Shown here piece by piece: positions 1 through 10,264 of a stretch of DNA of 64,000 nt. A program made the position numbers and the translations under genes. Each line of letters opens with the position of its first letter. Within the stretch, counting starts at the first letter, position 1. Origin of the DNA: Pictodentalium vernedei (lineage: Eukaryota; Mollusca; Scaphopoda; Dentaliida; Dentaliidae); NCBI GenBank assembly GCA_031216915.1, contig CM062292.1, positions 75,374,956-75,438,955 on the forward strand, in the 5' to 3' direction. The notes below the pieces were generated by a model. That model saw only the letters and a list, made by a program, of their open reading frames with translations, searched no databases and was not told where the DNA came from.

Positions 1-617
1 GGATCAGAGCTTTGAAGAATAAATCGGGACCTTGCGTCGCCGAGGCTCTGAAGAGCGTGTTCGACTCGTCCTCTCGAAAACCGAGTAAATTGTGGGTGGA
101 CAAGGGAAAGGAATTCTACAACAAGGACGTTCGTCGATTGGTAGACCTCTACTCGATCGAAAACGAAGAGAAAGCCAGCGTGGTGGAACATTGGAATTGA
201 ACGATGAAGGAGAAGGTGCACAGATACTTCACGGCGAATTCGACCAAGAAATACATATACGCTCTGAACAGTCTGGTCAAAGATTACAATGACACGCGAC
301 ACAGATCGATCAAGATGACTCCCGCGGAAGCTAGCGATCCTCGAAACGAAAAACGGGTCTACGCGAATCTATATCCCGAGAGATCTAAGATCGGGAAGAA
401 GTCTAGAACGCCGAAATTTGCGGTCGGCGATCGAGTGAGAATCTACGCTTATAAGAAGCACTTCGAAAAGGGTTATACTCCTCGATGGACCTTGGAAATC
501 TTCGTGATCATCAAAATATTTCACACCGATCCGGTGACTTACAAAATCGAAGCTTTGGATGGAGAAGAGATCATCGGAAAGTTTTACGAACAACAATTAC
601 AGAAGACGAAGTTTTGA
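1..617 (+). pseudogene. Retroviral-type (Polinton) integrase, 5'-truncated by window, one in-frame stop
   Basis: This is the DDE-type integrase expected to insert the element into host DNA. The frame is open from base 3. The second catalytic Asp lies in the LWVDKGKEF motif (codon at 99-101) and the catalytic Glu in SVVEH (codon at 186-188). The first Asp and the N-terminal zinc-binding region are off-window. A conserved segment around NSLVKDYNDTRHRS follows, then a C-terminal SH3/chromo-like domain (about 415-610) rich in aromatic and basic residues. A TGA at 198-200 interrupts the frame directly after the catalytic-Glu helix, at a place where the family usually has Arg; a CGA to TGA change would explain it. 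No frameshift is seen. The gene is collinear with the capsid gene downstream. Confidence 0.9.
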
Positions 618-798
618 TGAAGAACACAAAAAATTTTTTTTTTATTTACTCTCTTTGACATTTTCTTGTTTACACACACATATATATATATAAGAGAGAA
701 AAAAAAATAAATAATAATAAAAAATAATTAAAAATTATTTTTCTAGATAAAGAAAAGCAAGTGAATTAATAAACAAAAAAAACTAAAAATCCTTTAAA
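618..798 (+). promoter_or_regulatory. A/T-rich spacer with TATA-like run upstream of capsid gene
   Basis: The gap between integrase and capsid gene is almost pure A/T. It holds an alternating TA run at about 681-692 (ATATATATATATAA), roughly 110 bases before the capsid ATG at 799. Similar TA runs precede other genes of the element, near 3765, 8492, 9095, 9173 and 10988. That recurrence supports a promoter role by analogy, but there is no direct evidence and A/T-rich DNA produces such runs by chance. Confidence 0.35.
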
Positions 799-2072
799 AT
801 GACAAATATACTAGATATAGCACAAAGCATAGTGAAAGATGTAAGTATTCAAGAATATGAGGTTCACGAATATGAACCGGTAACCGGAACGAGTTTGAAC
901 AATGCAGGAGAGATAAGAATCAACGTCGAAACTCAAGATCTATTCGTACATCCTAGCGAGAGTTACATAGTGGTGCAGGGATGTCTCACCAAGGAAGATG
1001 GGAGCGACTACGCCGACGACGACACGGTCACTCTTGCCAATAATGGCATCATGCATCTATTCAGTAACATAAAATACATGCTATCCGGACAAGAGATAGA
1101 ATCTGTTTTTCATCCGGTCAGGCCACCACGATGTTCGGACTCTTGACGTATCTTGATGATTTTTCAAAATCCAGAGGACTTAATCAGTTGTGGGTGAAAG
1201 ACACCATCGGCCCTGCTAGCGCCGGCGCCGCCGCGATATTCGACTACGTCATCAAGACGTCCAGACCTAAAGGAACGTTTTCGTTCAGGATACCTTTGAA
1301 ACACATCTTCGGATTCGCGGACGATTACAACAAGATCATGTATGGATTCAAACACAATCTGACGTTGATTCGAAAAGGAAACGACGACGCAATAGTGAGA
1401 CTCGCCGCGACCGATGCGGGTAAGATAACTCTACATAAGATATCGTGGTTCGTTCCGCACGTGGAGCCTATGACGGATGAGAAAACGCATCTCTACAAGA
1501 TCATACAATCCAAGAGTAAATTACCTGTGGGATTTAGAATGAGACAGTGCAACACGGCTAGCACTCCTCCCTCCACGAATCACTTCAATTGGAGATTGAT
1601 GGTGAAATCCGCTTCCGAGAGACCGTGTTTCATCGTGGTCGCGTTTCAGACCGATAGGGATGGGTCTCAGGAAAAGAATGCGTCGCTGTTCGATCACTGC
1701 AATTTGAGAAACATGCAAGTGTTTCTGAACGCCACGAGATATCCGGCAATCGATTACAATGCGTCGTTCGACAAGAACGATTTCTGCAGGCTGTATGGCG
1801 ATGCCGCCGATTTTAGAAAGAAGTATCACGGTCTAGACGAATTGATGAGCAATCCCAACATATCTCCCGGCGAATACAAGTCGATGTATCCCATGTTCGT
1901 GTTCGACGTCAGTAAACAGAGTGAACGACTCAAGAGTAGCATGTTAGACATTCAGATCAAGATGCAATTCGATAGGAACGTGCCGAGAAAAACCGAAGCC
2001 TTCGCCCTGGTCCTGTCGGACAGAGAATTACAATTTGAATCAGACAGAAATAAGATGTCGATCATTCGATGA
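799..2072 (+). pseudogene. Polinton major capsid protein (double jelly-roll), one frameshift
   Basis: This is the hexon-like major capsid protein that would build the icosahedral shell. Two overlapping frames (799-1146 and 1131-2072) together give about 424 codons. Family landmarks are the N-terminal NILDIAQSI start, the GQATTMFGLL stretch just after the break, FIVVAFQTDRD near the start of the second half, LNATRYPAIDY, and a C-terminus with FVFDVSKQSERLKSS and ALVLSDREL. Conservation across the two frames shows that one base is missing at about 1115-1117, in a short run of G. The first frame then runs into a stop at 1144-1146. The rest of the second frame has no stop, so this break is probably young. 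The gene converges on the fibre gene across a strong hairpin. Confidence 0.88.
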
Positions 2073-2131
2073 GAGATGAGTGTGTGAAAAAAAAAAAAAA
2101 TAAAAAACAAAAAAAAAAAAATAAAAAGTAT

Positions 2132-2232
2132 TGTGTGATTATTAAAAAAAAAACAAAAAAAAAAAACTAATGAGATATAGAGAACATCTCTCTATATCTC
2201 ATTAGTTTTTTTTGTGTTTTAATAATCACACA
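2132..2232. terminator. Large hairpin between convergent capsid and fibre genes
   Basis: The 195-base gap between the two convergent genes holds an inverted repeat. The inner arms at 2166-2183 and 2189-2206 are 18 bases, perfectly complementary, around a 5-base loop, and begin ACTAATGAGATATAGAGA. Outer arms begin TGTGTGATTATTAAAA at 2132 and return at 2217-2232, with A and T runs between. The location at a tail-to-tail junction suggests a bidirectional transcript-end or insulating structure. A hairpin with a similar core word occurs at the only other convergent junction in the element (9770-9822). Confidence 0.6.
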
Positions 2233-2267
2233 TTATTTTTTTTTTTAATTCATTATTTTCCACGTGT

Positions 2268-3626
2268 TCACTGTTTGTTCAAAGGATCTAGTTCGATCAG
2301 TAGACTCACCACGGAAGTGGCGGCTTCGGGATTATTGGTTTTCATGACGAAATGAATCCTGTCTCCGGCGTTCACTTTGAGAGGCGTGCCGAACGTGCTA
2401 ACATTCGCGTGTTGATTCTCAGTCTTTTCGATGCTGTATCTCTTATCGCTCTCCACACCATTCACCATGAGATTGACGACCACTCTGTTATTCAAATCCG
2501 AGGAAGCCAGACTCATTCGAAGGATTTCACCTCCCAGCGGCATGGGATATCCCACCTGGCCGTGTTTCAATCCGCTACCTCCATTTCTGAAAGACCACTC
2601 GGCTTTTCCCTCCTCTAAGGCGTCGGACTGTTCAGCCCACACGGTGATCAATTGTCTGGCATATTTGACTTTCTCCACCACTGAAATCAGGGTGCAGGCG
2701 TCCGTCATGTGCACGGGTTCCGGTAGATTCGTGAGCACGTGTCCGCCCATGTCTAGTTTACCTTCCATGATGTCGCCCTTTCTCCAGTCCGAGTTGTCGT
2801 CCACGTACTTCCTGCTTACCGCGCTGGAATCGAATTCGGGATCGTGATCGAGACCGAATAAATTGTGACCATTCATGTTGATGCCACCCTCCATGGTTCC
2901 GCCAGATTCTTTGTTCAGGTAGAGATCGTCCACTTGCGATTCTAGGTATTCTTGCGATTGTAACACAGAAGAATCCACATAGCCCTTGTTGACCGTGGTT
3001 GAGTCCGCATCCATGTTGTCGATCTTTGACAGATTCAATATCTTGTGGAATCCCGCATTCAGATCTGATTTCATTTCACGTCCGTCAGACTTTCTCCGTT
3101 CCAGATCTACGTAGTGTTTGATCGCCACGTCCTTGGGATTCATGGGAGCGGCCACGTTCGTTATCTTGTAAGAACTGGCGCTCAATTCCGAGTGCATCGT
3201 TTTCGTGACGTATCTATTTCTCAGGTGTTCGCTGAATCTCGCGTGAGAGTCGTCAGCGTATTTCTTGGTGGCGGCATCGGTGGGATCTATGGGATTCGCG
3301 ACATTCACCAAACATTTGGATTTCAGATCGAGATCGTCGGTCATGGTTTTATCCACGTAATTATCCAGCAGGATTTGTTCAAAATCGGCGTTCCCCCTAT
3401 CGTCGTATTTTTTAGTCACGGCATCTGCGAGATCTATCGGCTCGGGAAGATTGTAGAGCTTCTTATCGTTCATGTTCAAAGGTTTTTCTTGAGGTTCGTA
3501 TCTCCAAACGTAACGCTCGTCCAACAAGTTGGCAACGTCGTAACCATCGTCGACTTCGAACGTCTTCCTCTTCTTTCTCGGGTTGACTTTTTCGTCATCA
3601 CTTCTACCAAATTTATCGACTGTCAT
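2268..3626 (-). CDS. Fibre-like protein with phage-tail-type repeats and beta-rich head
   Basis: This intact frame of 452 aa starts at ATG 3626. After a basic N-terminus (NPRKKRKTF, residues 15-23) it has about six degenerate repeats of the pattern N-x-x-x-P-x-x-x-x-DA-x-x-K-x-Y-x-D, at roughly residues 59-75, 108-124, 157-173, 200-217, 258-276 and 299-312. This style is seen in trimeric phage tail fibres and in Polinton fibre-like proteins. Residues 320-450 form a separate beta-rich globular region (LITVWAEQSD, VVVNLMVNGVES, GDRIHFVMKT) that would be the distal head. The likely role is a receptor-binding or surface spike protein. It is the first gene of the long leftward series. Assignment rests on repeat architecture and position. 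Confidence 0.75.
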   Translation of the reverse strand: MTVDKFGRSDDEKVNPRKKRKTFEVDDGYDVANLLDERYVWRYEPQEKPLNMNDKKLYNLPEPIDLADAVTKKYDDRGNADFEQILLDNYVDKTMTDDLDLKSKCLVNVANPIDPTDAATKKYADDSHARFSEHLRNRYVTKTMHSELSASSYKITNVAAPMNPKDVAIKHYVDLERRKSDGREMKSDLNAGFHKILNLSKIDNMDADSTTVNKGYVDSSVLQSQEYLESQVDDLYLNKESGGTMEGGINMNGHNLFGLDHDPEFDSSAVSRKYVDDNSDWRKGDIMEGKLDMGGHVLTNLPEPVHMTDACTLISVVEKVKYARQLITVWAEQSDALEEGKAEWSFRNGGSGLKHGQVGYPMPLGGEILRMSLASSDLNNRVVVNLMVNGVESDKRYSIEKTENQHANVSTFGTPLKVNAGDRIHFVMKTNNPEAATSVVSLLIELDPLNKQ

Positions 3627-3795
3627 GTTGTTGTGGGATTTTTTTTTTTTGTTGTTGTTTAGAAAAAAATGTGTTCAAAACGCAGTTTATTAAAAAATGA
3701 ACTATGTTATTTTATTTTTCGTTTTTTATTCGATTAAATTTTTTTTAAAATAATTTTTTATCTTTATATATATACTATAAAAAAAAAATCTCTCT

Positions 3796-4233
3796 CTAAT
3801 GTAAGTCATTGAGAATGTCTTGAAATTCATCTCCTTCATACCATCTCTTGAGAACACAGAGACACAGGTGACCGCAAAACACTTGATCTGGCGATTGCAC
3901 TTGATCCGTGTTGTAAAGAACCATCGATTTGTTGAAATAGTTCTTTATTTCTTTCGGTGGCGAGATTCCGTAGCTGTCGAAATAATAATTCTTCTTCTTC
4001 TTCCCGTTCTTGAACCACGCCACCCAGTGAGTGCCTTCACCCGATGAATCGTCTAGATTTAAAATTCCGCATTCTGATTGTCGAGGTCTTCTCTTCGGCA
4101 AGGCATCTCTGGAAAACACTCCTAGAAAATCTTCGATTTTCAAATCTTTTACCGCATTCAACAGATTGATGTTGGATAGGGGTTCGTTGGGTAAGACGAC
4201 ACCTTCTATGGATATCTTTATTTTCTTATTCAT
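3796..4233 (-). CDS. Adenain-like cysteine protease (maturation protease)
   Basis: This intact 145-aa protein resembles the adenovirus-type C5 protease used by Polintons to mature the virion. The catalytic set is visible in order: His69 in GTHWVAW, Asp86 in YYFDSYG, Gln113 and Cys120 in VFCGHLCLC. The Gln-to-Cys spacing of 7 matches adenain, and a CG pair at the nucleophile is typical. Length is somewhat shorter than adenovirus protease (about 200 aa) but in line with Polinton versions. It lies between the fibre and polymerase genes on the same strand. Candidate substrates with matching Gly-Gly sites are encoded at 10265-10875 and possibly at 12781-13161. Confidence 0.9.
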   Translation of the reverse strand: MNKKIKISIEGVVLPNEPLSNINLLNAVKDLKIEDFLGVFSRDALPKRRPRQSECGILNLDDSSGEGTHWVAWFKNGKKKKNYYFDSYGISPPKEIKNYFNKSMVLYNTDQVQSPDQVFCGHLCLCVLKRWYEGDEFQDILNDLH

Positions 4234-4297
4234 AAATAAGTATATATTTTTTTATTTATTTTATTATAATTCACTAAAAGTGACGTTATTTTTTTTT

Positions 4298-7200
4298 CTA
4301 TTTTTTTCTTTTTCTTTTTAAACTAACTCTATCGACTTCCACAATCTTGAATCCATCAAATTCCTTGACTTCTATAATCTTGGATTCATCTAATTCTTCT
4401 TGATTTTCTGGAATCCTACTAACTTTCTCGATGTCACTATCGACTTCCATAATTTTATGTTCATCTAATTCCTCTTGATTTTCTGGAATCCTATCATCCA
4501 CAATCGTATCTGGAATCTTATCATCCACAAGCGCATCTGGAATCCAATCATCCTCATTCATATCATCTAAAATTAGATGCAAACTCCAATGTCCGAGTGC
4601 CAAAGTGCTTATTTTATCATCTAATATGAATCTCTTGTCGTCGTCGGCCGTCAGCGAAATCTTGTTGACTATTTCGGTATACAAGTCGTGATTTTCGCTT
4701 CGAATCGATTTCATAGTCTTATACACTGGACCACTTCCTAACAGACAATCTTTATACTCTTGGAAAGAGATGTTTTTCTTCACCACGCACGCTGTAACTC
4801 CTTTGCACTTCTTGATCTCTTCATCATCTTCTAGACGATAAGCATAGAGTTTGGGTCTCAAGCCCACGAATTCGACGATCTGTTTACCGCCACTCTCGTC
4901 CTTAAATTTACCCAACACCTTCTTGTTGTTGTTCGATTGAATGTTGGACGAGTGATCAATGGGATAATTGCTCGTGTCGAACCACTTGGCCACGTCCGGA
5001 GATATGTCTCGGTAGACGTCTTTCGTCTCTATATCGTAAACTAAACTGTCCGTGTCAGTGAACAGTAGTTTGGCTTTGTCGCCAAATTTTCATTTGACAT
5101 AATCGTAGTGAAACTTGTACATCAATCGCTTGCTGACTTCTAAGATGATCAGTCCGAGATAATATGGTTTGTCGAACTTCAGGTGCGTCTTTTGCATGTG
5201 AACGGCCACTAGATTTTCGCCGAATATGGTTCGGTGTTTGTAATTGGGTTTCGCCACTAATTTTTTAGCTCTTTTCTCAGACGTGATGAGTCGAACGTCG
5301 GTTCTCTTCCTGATGTTTTCCATCGATTTGCCGTACACGCAGTTGTTCATGAGTTTGAAGAAATCTTTTTCGAAATCGTTCTCGGCTCGAGTTCTGAGAT
5401 TCGTGTTGAGATCGATGTATTTTTTCATCCAAGGCTCTTCGTCGAATCGAATGATGCGATGTATGTCGACTAATTTCATCCCGTAATCGACGTACTGTTT
5501 CAAATTCTCACTGTAGATGACGTAGTTACGTTTGTTAAATAAATTGGGAATGAGTTTTTCCTCATCTCCCTCATTCGGTTCCATTCGTTCGGGAGCCAGC
5601 GGATAATCATTGTGTGGATCGTGTAATTCTTCCGGATAGTTCAAATCGACTTCTAAAATGCAAGGATAGTCTCTCCATTTTTGCATCTCTTCCGGTTCCT
5701 TCACCCATTCGAAATTTCCAATCGGTAAAGGATGACTCATAGCCCAACCATACAGATTATTGGCATCCCAATACTGTATGTATTTAGTCGACCGTTTCGA
5801 ATCAAAACCTTCTTTCATGTAGGGATTGTTAGCCTCAGAATGTCTGTGAGAGATCATCGAGACGCCACCTCTCACAGCCCTTTCGAACATGAGCAACATG
5901 TCCACATCGGATAATAATTCCAATTGAACTTCGGTGGTCTTCAACAGAGCATCCCATGCCAGACCGGGTGCGGTGAAATACCAAGCGGGATCCAGATCAT
6001 AATTTCGACGACAGACGTCTCGAAAATTTTCGAACACGTCTGCCAAGAGCAGAACGTCGGTCTTCAGATAGAGATCGTGATAATCTCTCATGGTTTTCAT
6101 ATCGAATGATTTCCACACGTTTTTGGCGTGTTTGTAATTCTCGGCAGAAATGTTGGATTCGTATAATTTCAAATAAAAATCATCTTTCGAAGGTAGTGCG
6201 GTGTCTTCGAATCTCTTTAGATCATTCATGTAATCGTAAGGATAGACTCCTTTCCTCAACATGACGTCTACTCATTCTCCGAAATGTTCGCTCGTGATTT
6301 TAAATTTATCCTTGCTCATGTTATCAACTAATTTTTCCAGAGCGGTCGACATGAATTTAAAAGTGTCGATGAAACGTATGCATCTACGAATGGATTTCGT
6401 TTTTTCTTTCAACGTATTTCCGTCGATTACTCTTTTCCTCTCCATGAGCTTCCATTTCATGAAGGAAATGTATCTTTCTTCGCTGTTCGTGATGCAATTT
6501 AATTCTTCGTGCGAGGTGCCGAGATTTTTCATGAACAGATGACTGTCGTAACCCGAGAGATTGTGAAACATCACTGGATAGAAAGCGGCGTCTCGATATT
6601 TTAAATTACACCTGCTGTGAGCCGGACCGTGATACAGACCCGTGTAATGATCGTGGTCTCTGACCTTCTTATTTTCCTCTGAATTCTCGTCGAACAATTG
6701 TCTGCATATTTGACATTCGGTGGCTCTGTTATTTTCGTCCTGCTGCTCTCGCGTGATGATAATTTTCACCGGAGTTTTGAATTTGTCGTATAACATTTGA
6801 ATTTTCGATTCTAACTCTTCCACGAACCTTTGAGCCACGTCGCCATCTTCGCGCTGCTTCGTGTAGGTGAAGGGACCCATGTCGTGTTGCGAGTCGAAAG
6901 CGCATTTCACGTAAATGCAATAGCCCGAAGGTATGTGTTTTTGATATCCTTCAACATAACTTTGAAGAGCGTTGGGTTGACAGGAACTCATTTTCGTGGT
7001 GAAACATTCGAAATCGGCGTACACGACGAATGGTACTTTTAACCTTCTATTGTGATTTTCAAACTTCACGATGGTGTTGGGTTTGGGCATTTCAATGGCG
7101 ACACCTTGATTTTCGTTGCAATATTCCTGATGTTTTGCTAATGATTTTTCGGTCTTAAACATGTTCATGCAGTTGCAACATAAAGATATCTTATGTCTAC

Positions 7201-8396
7201 GATTATTATTTTGTCTCGACAGTAATCGGCTCGGATGTTTAACCCAACAATAATGACGATTGTGACCATTCGAAATCGATAATAAAATAATCGTCTTTTC
7301 TCTTCCGCGATACGAAGTCCATCTGAGAGGATTGATCTTTTGATTTTCGTCGTCGTATCCCAAGACGTTCACTGCTACGGTGGGATTTTGAAACGTTCGA
7401 TGTGTTTTAACTGCGTTGGAAAAGTCACTCCGGTCCATTCAAGATTTTTAGAAGTTTCCTCGTAACGAGAAACTCTATCGGTGTGTATTTCAACAGGGTA
7501 TAAAGCGGAGGTGACTGCCCATTTAAAACACTGATCATCTTTATTTCTCACGTTGACCACGGCGTGTTTCTTAGTCAAGAAATACGGTAATTCCAACTAG
7601 GAAGATCCTTTCAATGGTTTGTTTTTAGTCATGTGAATTTCGAGTTTCAACACCTCACCGAACGTCCAATTACTACCTTCATTTTGATAATTCGCGAGAG
7701 ACGTCAACATCTTGTCTTTCATCTTTTCGAAAACGTCCGATAGATCTGAACCTCGAAATACGGGTTTGACGTTAGATCTGAAATATACATTTTTCACGAT
7801 GCTCTCGCCGGACTTCACATCGATTTTATTCATTATGCAATGGAGTATCATCTTAATTTTTAATCCCAAGTTCGTGTATTCACGAAACAAATCCAATACT
7901 TTTTTCTTCACCCGTTCCGTGAACAATTTCGGATCAACTTTCTTCGACGAGGGAAACACGTCGAAAGTTTTAAAAATGTCTTCGATCGCCCTCTCCCGTT
8001 CTACAGGTTTCGATTGGAATAGTTCTGCAATGAGTCGTGTTACATATTCTTCTCCTTTCTCTTCGTCGCTTGCTCGTTGAATTTCGCTCGATATATCTCG
8101 TTGGTCTTGAATCTGAAGTGCATCACTCATTTTCGTTTTAGTTTTTCTTTTCTTTTCTTTGGAAACTTGATGTTTTTCAACGGCTTTTCGTTTAGTCGGC
8201 TTCTTATTTTTCACAACCGGCGCATCTTTTTACGTCGTTGCTATCGAAATCTCGTTTGCCTTTCTAGCATTTCACAAATATTCTTGTATGACTTCAATTT
8301 TTTTTGATTTAGTTCTATGCTTTCTGAAATCTGAAATTTGTAATAGATTACAAATCTCGTTTAACTGAGGTATGGTTTTCTCATTTAAATTTACCA
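4298..8396 (-). pseudogene. Protein-primed family B DNA polymerase (PolB), multiple stops and a frameshift
   Basis: This is the replicative polymerase of the element. Reading leftwards from ATG 8396: a SAP-like N-terminus (about 8396-8276); a basic linker; a segment ending KGSS at 7600; the LPYFLTKKHAVVNV segment; a Cys/His cluster (CCNC...H...C); Exo I YADFECF (near 7010); an HNH/endonuclease VII-like insert with CQIC and RDHDHYTG (6715-6602); Exo II NLSGYDSH (near 6550); Exo III YLKTDVLLLAD (near 6050); motif A DANNLYGWAMS (near 5760); motif B KLMNNCVYGK (near 5340); motif C DTDSL (5048-5056); then GLRPKLY and an acidic tail with a duplicated IPENQEELDE unit. Breaks are TGA 8272-8274, TAA 8230-8232, TAG 7597-7599, a frameshift near 7395, TGA 6272-6274 and TGA 5090-5092. 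All catalytic motifs survive, so decay is recent. Confidence 0.92.
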
Positions 8397-8603
8397 TTGT
8401 TTTATCTGTTTGCTTCATTTGTAAGAATATTTTTTTTTTTTGGAATTTTGTATTAAATAATTTGTTAAAAAGGTTTTGCTTTTTTACTCTATATATATGT
8501 TAGAAAAAAAAAGAAGTTAAATTTTAAAATTCAATTTTTTTTAATACAAAATTTAAAATAAACATTATTTGTAAGAATTCATAAAAAAAACAAATAATCG
8601 ATC
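8397..8603. promoter_or_regulatory. Divergent A/T-rich intergenic region
   Basis: This 207-base gap separates the leftward polymerase gene from the rightward gene at 8604 and so should hold both promoters. It contains a TATATATAT run at about 8491-8499 and long T and A runs. Part of it (from about 8540) is repeated upstream of the second paralog at about 9236-9302, including AAGAATTC followed by an A-rich stretch and CAAATAATC just before the ATG. The shared block marks the upstream edge of the tandem duplication and possibly a common start signal. Confidence 0.4.
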
Positions 8604-9053
8604 ATGACAACAACACCTAAAAGATGCGGATTGAAATTGAAACGAGACGAAAGGTATGAGAATTCCAGTTTTAATATCTATACATTACAACCACACGATC
8701 CCATCGAATTGAATGAGGTTGAGATGGTGGACTTAGAGCGCTACTACCACAAATATCGACTGTGTTTGAAAGTGGATGAAGCCGTACTCGATTTGTTTTA
8801 CGAATACCAAAGCGAACTGTTGATTAATATCATCATCGTCGAAGACAGAGAATTCGACAGGGGTGATTTATTGTTGTCCTATGGAGGTTACATATATCCA
8901 ATAATCTCACCCGAACTTGTGAAGAAATCGGGTAGTGAGAGCGCATTCGCCTATGAAAAAAAACTCAAAAGAGTAAAGATGAACATTCACTACATTTTCG
9001 TATGTGGAAAAATGACGAATGTCAACTTGCTAATAACGGACTTGGAAATATAA
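8604..9053 (+). CDS. Unknown 149-aa protein, upstream member of a tandem pair
   Basis: I do not recognise this family. The 149-aa frame is open from ATG 8604 and has a basic start (TTTPKRCGLKLKRDERY), an acidic middle (IELNEVEMVDLERYY), a hydrophobic run LLINIIIVEDREFD and a C-terminal basic patch. There is no signal peptide or clear membrane segment. Its reality as a gene is supported by the diverged copy next door (9303-9719). The two share the N-terminus, YEYQS, the VIAEDREFD / IIVEDREFD block, LVKK and KKLKRVK, so protein sequence has been conserved. The C-termini of the two copies differ, which may reflect a small indel in one of them. It is one of only two + strand genes right of the polymerase. 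Confidence 0.6.
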   Translation: MTTTPKRCGLKLKRDERYENSSFNIYTLQPHDPIELNEVEMVDLERYYHKYRLCLKVDEAVLDLFYEYQSELLINIIIVEDREFDRGDLLLSYGGYIYPIISPELVKKSGSESAFAYEKKLKRVKMNIHYIFVCGKMTNVNLLITDLEI

Positions 9054-9302
9054 ACAATAGAGAGATTGAAATTAAAAAAATTTAAACTTTTTATATATAT
9101 ATAAAGAGAAAAAAAACTTTTACTAAAAAAATTTTTACATTAAAGAAAATTAAAAATTAAAAAAACAACTTTTTTATATATATAAAAAGCAAAAAAAAAA
9201 TAACAAACTTTTTTTTTTAACAAATTATTATTTAAATACAAAATTTAAAATATACATTATTGCAAGAATTCGTAAAAACAAAAAAAAAACAAATAATCAA
9301 CC

Positions 9303-9719
9303 ATGAAGACAACAACACCTAAAAGATGCGAATTGAAATTGAAACGAGTCGAAACGTATAAGAAATTCGGTCATAAAATCTATAGATTACAACGACACGA
9401 TCCCATCGAATAGAACGATGTCGAGACGAAGGGCTTAGAGCACAAATACGAGAAATATAAGATGCCTCTGAAATTGAATGAAGCCACGCTCAATTTGATT
9501 TACGAGTACCAAAGCGATCTGCAGAACATCGTCATCGCCGAAGATAGAGAATTCGACAAGGACGATTTGTCGTTGCCCTATGGAAATTACATATTTCCAA
9601 ATGTCTCATTCGAACTCGTGAAGAAATTGGGTGGTGAGAGCGAGTTGACCGATGTAAAAAAACTCAAAAGAGTAAAGATAAACATTCAACATGTTTTCGA
9701 AAAAGCATCAACATGCTAA
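9303..9719 (+). pseudogene. Second copy of the unknown gene, early in-frame stop
   Basis: Starting at ATG 9303 (KTTTPKRCELKLKRVETY) this copy follows the first paralog codon for codon, but a TAG at 9411-9413 replaces the TTG of the sister gene within IELNEVE. Downstream, from 9462, the frame is open to 9719 and keeps YEYQSDLQNIVIAEDREFD and KKLKRVKINIQHVF. Either the gene is dead or a shorter protein starts from Met at 9462. The frame after the stop is otherwise clean, suggesting a recent break. Confidence 0.65.
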
Positions 9720-9769
9720 TAACGGTCTTGGAAATATAAACAACAGAGTGATTGATTTTTAGCGAAGAA

Positions 9770-9822
9770 AAAATGAAAAAAAAAAAAGTAATGAGATCTC
9801 ATTTACTTTTTTTTTTTTTTTT
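9770..9822. terminator. Short A/T-flanked hairpin between convergent genes
   Basis: A run of A, the near-palindrome AGTAATGAGATCTCATTTACT and a long run of T form a hairpin between the rightward paralog (end 9719) and the leftward gene ending at 9803. The core word TAATGAGAT is shared with the inner arm of the hairpin at 2166-2183, the other tail-to-tail junction of the element. A transcript-end function is inferred from position. Confidence 0.5.
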
Positions 9823-10206
9823 GTTTTCCTTCTTCTTCACTATCATCATTATATACTATAATAACGTTTCCTTTTCTCTCAAATTTCTGCGTCGATTCTT
9901 CTTCTTTTTCTTTTTTTCTTTTTCTCTGTAATGTGATACGTTCATGGTAACATTTTTGTTTATCCGAATCATAATTATGAACGAATGTTGTGCATCTCTT
10001 GGTAACACTCGCTTCAGAAGGTAGTGGTGACCGTGGAAAGCATCGTCTCATTCCCAACCATATATCCCATGCTTTATCTCTTTCCTTAGATATCCATCAT
10101 TAGCGTCTAACCATTTTTTTATTTCTTCGCTCTCTGGCTCACGATGTTCGTCATTATCGTCAAATTCATCCAGGTGATAAATTTGTTTCTCCACCTTTTC
10201 ACCCAT
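9803..10206 (-). pseudogene. Small Lys/Glu-rich protein of unknown function, frameshifted
   Basis: From ATG 10206 the frame reads MGEKVEKQIYHLDEFDD and on to a stop after about 52 codons. The adjacent frame takes over near 10075-10085 with DKAWDIWLGMRRCFPR and runs to 9803, ending in a Lys/Glu-rich tail (KRKKEKEEE and EEEGKQKKKKK). The two pieces fit one gene of about 130 codons with a one-base slip. I know no family for it. The charged tail suggests nucleic-acid or protein contact, but that is a guess. Confidence 0.5.
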
Positions 10207-10264
10207 TTTAAATATATTATTTTATACTTTCTATGATTTTATATATTTTATATAATTTTTATAT

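Larger units (their letters stand above)
8540..9745 (+). repeat. Tandem gene duplication, two units of about 0.5 kb
   Basis: Unit 1 (about 8540-9065) and unit 2 (about 9236-9745) share the leader (ACAAAATTTAAAATA, then AAGAATTC and CAAATAATC), the coding region and the trailer (CTTGGAAATATAAACAA). They are separated by about 170 bases of A/T-rich DNA with two TA runs (near 9093 and 9173). Enough differences have accumulated for the duplication to be older than the stop codons in the element. Confidence 0.75.

Noticed and set aside
3114..3662. Rightward open frame of 182 codons
   Set aside because: Antisense to the fibre gene and low-complexity at its end.
198..8274. Stop-codon recoding (TGA read as an amino acid) in the Polinton
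   Set aside because: TAG and TAA stops and true frameshifts occur in the same genes, and intact genes end normally. Decay explains all breaks.
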